Shown here piece after piece: positions 50,301 through 59,300 of a DNA stretch of 64,000 nt. Source of the DNA: Ornithodoros turicata (taxonomy: Eukaryota > Arthropoda > Arachnida > Ixodida > Argasidae). Position 1 is the stretch's first letter; each line of letters opens with the position of its first letter. The notes beneath the pieces were generated by a model. It was not told where the DNA came from. It saw only the letters and a list, made by a program, of their open reading frames with translations, and ran no database searches. The position numbers and the translations under genes were made by a program. The DNA lies in NCBI RefSeq assembly GCF_037126465.1, contig NC_088202.1:103075962-103139961 (forward strand), written 5' to 3'.

Positions 50301-53300
50301 ATCCAAAAGTCTTATTTCCTGAGAGGGTATGCTTTCATATTCTGTATTTTCTTTGTTCTCCTTTTGTGGAAGGAATTATTCCTTCCTTTCCTCTCATAAA
50401 GGTCTGACAGACTCATTGCTTACAGTCATTCACGTAGAACTCTCGTTTCATTGAAAATATGTTCAGGCCCTGACAGAAAAATAATTACAAAATTTCATTG
50501 TTTTTCTTAACTACCTTATTGTTCTTTTGTGTTTGTGGCACAAACGTCGCCATGCCAGCACTGGACAGCTGTTACGGCCTTCTTGGACCTCTTCAGCAGT
50601 GTGCAGGCAGGCAACATTTGAGCAGGTGGCATTAGAAGGCATCTTTTTTTTCATGTGCCGATACATCCGATGGTGTGTTGTTACTTTTCCTTTCCACGTT
50701 TAACTTGGATATTGTATGCCAGACCTGTGCTACACTCAGTAAACTTTGAATGAACACCCACAAGTTTTGCTACATTTCTTCATAATTGGCATTATGTTAC
50801 CTCCTTTCTTGACTGCAACATCAGATGTACACTTATTTCTAACAAAACTTTATTAACATCTGTTGCGCTTCATGTACATATTTTATTATCCCAATTTTTC
50901 CTTTGTTTTGTGTTTTTCTTTTGTCCGGTACTTTTTAATATAATCTCTCGACGATGTCCATAGTTATTTTGGAGAGCCCATCTCTTCTAATCTTCCAGCC
51001 AGTCTGTAATTTGGTATGCCCCAGCACTGGAGATTCTATGGTTTCTACCATTTTTCATAATGTATGACCAACCAGCCATCCTTTTAGCTCTTTCCAATTT
51101 AAAAAATGTGTCATGGAAGTTAGAAGGCAGATACATGGTTTGGATGAGGTGCCCTCAAGTTTTCCTACACATTGTTAAAAGTACCTGTCCACAATTCTAT
51201 TGCGTATGCGCATTGCCTGAGAGTTTTTCAGACCAAGCTCTTTTCCTAGTATTCACCTCTAGAACAAGTTTCGTGATTGTCAAGGAAGTTTCTTCCTTAA
51301 AGGGGTTGAGACAGGTCATCCCAGGTTATCTTGCATAAAGATAAAAGACGGTCCTTTGCACCAATGTGAACCTACATTTAAAAGTTTCACTTAGTATTCT
51401 GGCGTGTAGTACAATGCATCCATTATGTAATGGACCACATCTGTGAAGTGTCCCAACCCCTCTAAGCTCATTCTGTAACAAACATTTATCTTTTTAACAC
51501 CCAGTTTTGTACTTAATCGGTCCAATGTGCGTTACCGGTATCCTTACTTCTATGCTGCTCAAGTACAGAACGTGTCTATTCTGTCATTAAAGTATCTTCA
51601 AATGTGTTCATTCTATGTTAGCAAGTTACCGTTACATTCAATTACTGTTTGTATTACAATGTCCTTATTCTTTCATAGTGAAATAAACATTGTATAGTTT
51701 TCTACCCTGCATCATTTTGCAGAAGTACCTGTGAGCTTGATATTACCTAGTAGCCATTCTCCCTCTGCAAAAAGGACTGAGGCCCTCTGGCGAATCCTGC
51801 ACAAGCCCCAGATGGGAGCATCGTGGCAACTTCCTGGGTATCTGGCATTGATGTGGGGTATTCGTTAACTTGTGTCGCGGATCTTCCCAATATAGAACAC
51901 CTTTAACGTCTTTAAACATGCATCTCGAAAGTACACGCTGTTATTGAATTCGTATTTACCTACACCCAGGATGTTCAATGCATGATGCCATATGTTGTTT
52001 CATACGAAGACGAACAGCCAGCTTTTCCTCGGGAGTTGAAGGGAATCGTGGGTTCCTGGAAGCCTTTTCTCTCTCTTTTTTTTATTTTTATGTTGGCTTG
52101 CTGACCGCATGAATGGCATCTGGAAAGGGTCGCTTTGTTGTTGCAAAATACTCCTCATGAGCAATGTTGTCGAGAAAGGTGCCAGTTCCATAGAATCCCA
52201 GTGCCATTCAAACCCTCTGTTCCGCGGAAAGCGTGGTGGAACGCCACTGCTGCACTGTAAATGGGACACATTTTCTGTTAATACGGGTGTACTACGTTCA
52301 GGCCCCAGCAAGTTGCACAAAACCAATCTGTTCTGTCCTCCTCCTCCTCCTCCTCCTCTTCTTCTACCCCCCCCTGACATATAATCAGTTCGCTACATAT
52401 AATTCCTGCCTTTACCCCACGACACAACTCATAGGCATATAGTATCCAAAAGTGCAAGCACATTACATTAGGATACAATGACTACAACTTCGAAACTGCA
52501 TGATACAGAAAGGTAATACTACGTACGTTGTTTCAAGTCTTCCGAAACGGCGTTGCAGACTTCTCGTGCTGCATATTTCTAAAGCAGGAAGTGTGCAACG
52601 AACTGGTCATCTGACAGGGCTGTGAATGCGTTAGTATGTGGACGAAACACACAAACCATATCATCTTCACCAATGCCCACATCCGCGAAATATGCAGTAG
52701 AGCTCCGCCATGTTTGAGTTCTCGCGACTCTTACTGGCGACGAATGACGCTAAGATTTCCGTCATCTCGTCACCCTCACCCTGATGACGGTAGCCGAGGG
52801 GCGCAGCAACGGTGCAAAAGTGGCCAGCAACGCCGCTTTAATTGCATGTGACGACGAGGGTCACATGGACACGCCGTTGCTCTGGCAACGGTGACGTCCT
52901 GCGGCTACCCGAGAACGCCAACAACGCGCCCCATGCTTGGGCCGGGCGCAGGTCCAGTTCAAGAGTTCTCGATCCACAGTCGGGTCGAGCTCTTATGAGC
53001 CATTCTTTCATTATTTGGTCCTTGACATTCGTTTTGAGTGCAAAGAAACTAAGTGCCTGGGCCGACACCATTGTGTTGCCACAAGCACAAACCACACCAA
53101 AGGCTGCGATTGCATGTTCCAAGTATGTGTGATTTGCGCAGTATTATGAGTCTGTACTGTATCGATATAACCTGTCGGACGGATCGCATTACAAATCTGC
53201 AGACCGGGCTTTTGCTGGGGCCGGGTAAGACACCGTGGCTTCGGGTACAGGCCGGGTCGGGCTGGTAAATTCAGGCCCATGCAGTGCTCTAGTGCAGGCT

Positions 53301-56300
53301 TCCCCTGCCCACCTCTTGTCAACATTCAGCTTTGCAACAAATTTTCCCAATAAATTATTTGTGCAACGATGCAAGCCAGCACTAGGGCTTGATAGCCTTA
53401 AATGGCACATTTGGATGGAGACAAAATTTAGGCAAACCTTGTGCCCAACTTTGAAAATGTGGTGGAAGTGGTTTTTATTTAGTTATTTTTTAGTCTAGGT
53501 GCTGATTGCAAAAGGGCATTCCAAAATGCATGCAGAGATACATGTCATACTTTTGTAGTGAGACTGCGGATATGCCCGCTGGTGCTTCCTGTGGCTGTCG
53601 CATTGGCTTCTCTTTAGTCGTGTTCTGTCCTGTACAGGATTAATGTTCTGTGGCTTTATGTGTCTCTGACACTGAATGCAGTGGCACTACAGCTTGGCCA
53701 AAAATTGTCACAAGCAAAATAAGCCTTAGGAGAAAGATGACCACCTATTTTCTGTTTTTCTGTTCCATTTCTGATTGTCATGCGTGCATTCTACTCTGTA
53801 GTTTAGTGGTTTCGGTATTATAATGCTTTTTGTAGTGTCATCAGTTTGTATAATGGTTTCTGCATGACCTTGCGTGTACATGTATTAGTGTTGTGCCTGC
53901 ATTGTGTAGTGAATATGCATTTCCTCTCCAGTCTCTGATGTCTTCACAGAAATCTGACGGGAAAGTCAGTATTCAACCTGCAGAGGATGATGAAGGTATG
54001 TTGCCCTCTTTATACTTCCCTTGATGCTTTATATTTGTATTCCAATCCTTATTGTACCTGTGAAAAGAGTGATAAAGTGACTGCATTGTGAAAGTTAGGT
54101 TATGTGATGACTATGACATGTACAAATGGCAGAGTGATCAATAACCTGCTGCCTACTTCAACTTATTAATTTCTTCTTATTCATGGGATGATTTCTTAGG
54201 CCATGAGTATGTTGCTTTGTTTTCTTTTGTGGTTGTGACGGTCATTATGGTGAGGTTCAGTTAGGTGGATGCAAGGTGTGTGGGCTGATTTTGTGCCTTT
54301 TGGAGCATATGAGTTTGCACTGGTCTGGAATACTCTAGGTCACGTCAGACCAATTCACTTTCTTTGCACTAGGCATGCTGTAAATATTTTAAGTCTTGCT
54401 TCTTGGTTGGACTAGAAAGTTTAACACAACACTTTATTTTTCTATCCTTCATACCTGGTGTACGATAGTCCCGATTGAATATGGTGACAGGACTTAAAGC
54501 GACACACTGGTTCAGAGCAGAGGATTGGAAACCACTGTCATATGATATCTTATGCTACTCACAGCCATCACACATAATCAGGGTTTTTTTAATGTAAAGC
54601 TCATCATTCCGAACATAGGCAGCACTGCCGTTTGCTCTGCACACTATCCATAACCACGTCACATATTTGTAGGAAGCTCACCTTCACGTGGTACCTGTGG
54701 AAAAGCTGGGAAATTGTTGTAGTCGAAGGGGGGATGTCTTCCACTTTGCTCCTTGTGGTGCGGAGAAACATATTAATTTGCGCGTCAGAATCTTACTCGT
54801 GCAGTGTGGAAATGGCTGTGTTGCGCCCTTCCTGTCACACCATCGTAACCAAGCTCGAAGGAGACTCTGTCGAAGTGGTGGCTCTTCCGTCAAGCCATGT
54901 GAATGCGATGTGCTGGGCTTCCTCCAGTTGCTCGAAGGTCCCTTGGTTTGTGATTCCACAATCAGTAGTATCCCTCTGCTGCCACTGTGTCATAGCCGAG
55001 CAGTGTGTAATGTCTAAGAAGCTGAGAAGGAGCGACTGAACTGAAGGATGACAATGCGTCTAATGTTCAAAAACCACACAGGATAGCTCAGAAATGAGCA
55101 TGACGAACAAAAACTGCCTTTTGCATGTTAGACAGTTTTCACAGAGTTTTTCCAAAACTAAGGTTTTGTGAAGTGACGTTTTGTATATGACATGTACAGA
55201 TAAGCTGCCGTTCCATGTGGCTAAACTCAAAAATCTTCCAGTTTAAACTGTGTAGTCCCTCTAGGTGCAGCCATCCTGATTTTATCACCCTCTTATAGAA
55301 ACACTTAGCTAAGAAATTGGATTTTGTGACGTACATGCCTAACTGTGCATCTTTGATACACTGCACAGCTTAGTGCGCTTCCTTTATGTAAATGGTGCAC
55401 AGATGCACAATTATACCATGCAGACAGAAAATCCTGTAGTCTTTTCCTTTGCTGCAGTATCGATTACTTTTGTGGGGCAGCCCACAAATGGGCAATCCTT
55501 TTTGGTACAGATCCAACTGTATGTAGCATTACAATAGCATATACCTGACACTGTTGCAATATGGTATCCTTTGAAATGTGCTTCTTCCATTCCTGGATCA
55601 TGAAATTCTGGTGTAGATAGTTTCTAATTTATTTACTCGCGTTTAGATCTCTAAAGTAGTAACTATAAGGAGTATGACTAACAATTTACAAAGTGCACAG
55701 AGGCACAGGCAGAAGTGCACACTTACAAGTCTTACCATGAATGCAATCAGATTGCATGTGGGAAAAGTATCAGGTGTAGGTAAATTACTAAATAGCAGCT
55801 CCAGTCATAAACTATTGTGGCATCAGGGTGTCAGTCATTTAATGATGAGGTGGTGATATAATGAAGCACAACCTGGAAATAAAATGTAAGGGCAAAGCTC
55901 CTGGCATAAAGTTGTATTATACTGAGATAAAGCCTTGAATCAGAATTTCTTGCATGCTTGAGGCTGTGGTGCTGACATATTCGATACCGTGCAAGTGTAT
56001 CGGAGCTGTTCTGCAAGAGGTCTGCGCTTTTGCTTTGCATCAGCTATTGCTCAGTGATTCCATTGAAACAGGATTCACCGTAATAACAGATTTATACAAA
56101 TAAGGGTTTGAAGAATTTCAAGAAATTATGTGTGATTAACCTTTCAAAAAGACATTCCAAAAGACAACTTTGTTGAAAAAATTTGGGAGAATACACATTA
56201 GAAATTCTGCATGCTGACCATCAGTGCCATCGTATTTGCTTTTCTGCACAAAACTACACTACACTACACTATGCTATGTTATGTTATGTATCATTAGGGT

Positions 56301-59300
56301 TCTTGGTTTTCGGGTTTTATGATTTTTCAAATTCGGGGGTAGGGGAATGAATGCTATTTACACACGAGAATTCGGGGAGAAATCGGGCGCTACGATCTCT
56401 GTTTGATATGGATCGAAGAATTTTCAGATTAAACGAAAGGCATACGAAACAAGCCACTACTCTGACACTGGGACAAGAAACAAGAATCTTTATACTTCCA
56501 CTCGGAACTGGGGCAGTGAATGACCGCGATATTCAAACACTTGCCCAAGCTCCACAAAAGCTTGTTATTGAATCCTGCAGGAGGGGATTATAAAAGGAGG
56601 ACAAATAGGTTGTCACCAATATCTCTCTTTGGTGATATTATGATTCACCTTTCCAACGGTTTACCTAGAACGACAAGTTGAAGGACCGCAAGGATATCGG
56701 GTAGATATCGGGTTTTACCCGAATTCTTGAAAACTTGTATGGGGGGGGGGGAACTATCTTGAAAAATTGGGTTTAACCCGAAAACGAAGAACCCTACGTA
56801 TCCTATACAATGTATCCCACCATCCATTACCTCCTTGTTACTGCATATCCATTACTGACAATAGTGAAACGACAGTAACTCAAGCTCAATTACTTCAAAT
56901 CTCTGGCTGATTTTCACATCATCTCTCTTTCAATTGACAGTTTTGCTATAGCAACATTGTATGTAGCAAAGTAAGAGTGCAGATGTACACAACTCAATCT
57001 GGCTCTCAATATTGGCTGTTAATGAAAGGGTTCAGTTCCCTCGTTGTGCAAAAGAAAAAAGAAAAGAAATGGCTGAGGGGGGGGGGGTCCATACAGTGCC
57101 ATTTGCCAAGCTCTCAAGAGGTTTGTTTGAAGCCCTGCCAGTCACTTGACCACAAATACTCATGTGAGCAAAACGCATAAATCTGCCCACACTGTTTACT
57201 TACAATTATTTCTGTTTAGTTTTCATTCTTTTTCCTCCTTTTTACTTGAGTATCTTGTGTAGGCTTCCCCATAGCAAATGCTTGTTGTGCACAACGCCAC
57301 TAGCACCGTATGACAATGTAGCTTTCCCCTCTGATAGAGGTTGCAATGTAAAGCTTTCCAAATGCCTTAAGTTGAATAATTAGTTCAGCAAGGGTAACTT
57401 TGCTTGGGTTCCCATTATTTGTTAATAAAATTAATTATAATAATATTAATATATTAATTATGTGTTAATATAATAAGCGCATTGTGCTGTGCGTTCTGTT
57501 GAAGATGCCCTCTCATTTTGAAACGTTATATCCAAGGACAGTGCATGCAACTTTTTTTCCTCCCTCTCTCTGTCTCTTTTATATGTGTCAGGGTCTCTGT
57601 TCAAAATTCTTCAATTTGACAAGCAGTTTTTGCTATCCTTGGCATGAAGTTGATATACATTGCAATAGTGATGTGAAATGAAGTGGCATTTGGATAGGTG
57701 TGCTTTTTTTTTTAATTTGTTACTGATTTGAAAATGATTAGTCATCATAACTCTGCCACATGAAGTCATTACTAATTTTCTCTTATGCTTAAATGGGCAT
57801 ATTTGCTTTGTAAGTAGCCTCTGCTTTGTCGTTAGAGGTTTCTACGGCAGTCATCTTGTGCTTAAAACATTCTTATATTCATTCATATAGGCATAGGCTC
57901 TGGCAATAGCATTTACCTTTTGGAAGTCAAGGGGATGAGTGGTAGGTTTCCCCATTTTTCATATTATATAATCAGTTTGTATATGAGCACAAATGTGTTA
58001 GTCTGTTGCATCATAGTCTCTTCATTGTCGTGTGTCAGGAAGCATATTTTGACTTTCAAATATCAAATTGGCTTAGTTGGCAGAGGACATGGGAGGAGCA
58101 AAAGCAAAGACTTCTTTCACAACTTCTTTGCATATCTTTGCCCAGACATCTAAATTTCTCAAAGTGTGCCGTAAATATTTCAATTGTGAGTGGGGTAATC
58201 ATGTGAAATCTGTTTCAAATGGTCTGTCACAACATTTACCATTTGGCTACAGAACAGGGATAGTACTACGTAACGTTCGGCATTTTGCAAACATGATGGC
58301 ATGCTGCATCCAAGAGACTTCCATTTGTCAGTGTCATGCTTTGTTGCTATTAACACATGTAGCCCAATGTGAATGTTAGCAGATGTGTTGTTGGGATCAC
58401 AAAACACAAGCGATGCCATCTAGCTGCCTCACCATGTTGGCCCGTTCTTTTTTTGAAGAACATAGAACTCTAGATATATTTCAGGGTATGCACTAAGTGG
58501 CTTGCTTTTCTGAAATTTCAGATATCGACGAGTTCTCCGTGAAGCACGTTGCTGCATCTCGATACATGCGCAACCACCGGCTTATCAATGAGATCTTTAG
58601 TGACGCTGTAGTGCCTGATGTACGCTCAGTAGTCACAACAGCACGTATGAGCGTTCTCAAGCGCCAGGTTCAGTCCCTCACCATGCATCAGGTAACAGTG
58701 TTTGACTGTCTTTGGGAGGTTCATGAAGGGTAAGCAATAAACGAGAATATGCAATGAAACGTAGGAGAAACTAGAGGCTGAGCTGCAACAGATCGAAGAA
58801 AAGTTTGAAGCAAAGAAGCGAAAGTTTTTGGAAGCAAGCGAGACATTCCAGGCTGACCTTAAAAAGGTAAGTAGTGTTATGTTTGGGATGCAAGAAGCCC
58901 TTCTGTCAACACATTTTATCTTCTTGCCTCGCAGCAACGTTTTGGCAAGGCGGTTGACCCAGAAACGTACCAGAAGATGGTAGAGCGAGCATTGGAACAA
59001 ATGAAGAAGGATCTGGCAGCTAAAGAGGAGGGAAAGAAAGAGAAGGCCAATGGTGGAGGAGAAGACAAGAACGCAGACAAGGTGCCTGCTGAAGCAGCTG
59101 CAGAGGGGATGGATTCTGAGAATCAAGGGAGGACCCGTGAAGAAGACGAGGATGACGACGATGAAGATGTATCTGAAAAAGAAGGAGCACCATCTGCAAG
59201 AAGCGGGTCAGCTGCAGCAATGCCAATGGAATGTGAAGACACAGCAGAGAGCCAGGACTCTCAGGTCAGCCAATGTGCTAACTGGAATAATACTTTGTCT

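Larger units (their letters stand above)
49080..53297 (+). mobile_element. Decayed DNA transposon with Myb/SANT-like gene (Harbinger-type)
   Basis: Inverted ends share CTAGAGCACTGCA and then GC-rich CCCGAGCCC/CAGCCCGACCC blocks (49085-49150 and 53176-53293). Inside on the plus strand is a broken Myb/SANT-like (NAIF1-type) gene at 49765-50230. Harbinger elements carry exactly such a second gene beside a nuclease; no nuclease was recognised in 50300-52900. Target duplication not resolved. In SMARCE1 intron 7. Confidence 0.6.

Noticed and set aside
52000..52380. Gly-rich minus-strand ORF
   Set aside because: The Gly/Glu run is the translation of a TCC microsatellite; no domain in the rest.
54632..55039. 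135-codon plus-strand ORF in SMARCE1 intron 8
   Set aside because: Cys/Ser/Val-rich without a recognisable domain, and it does not fit the phases between exons 8 and 9.
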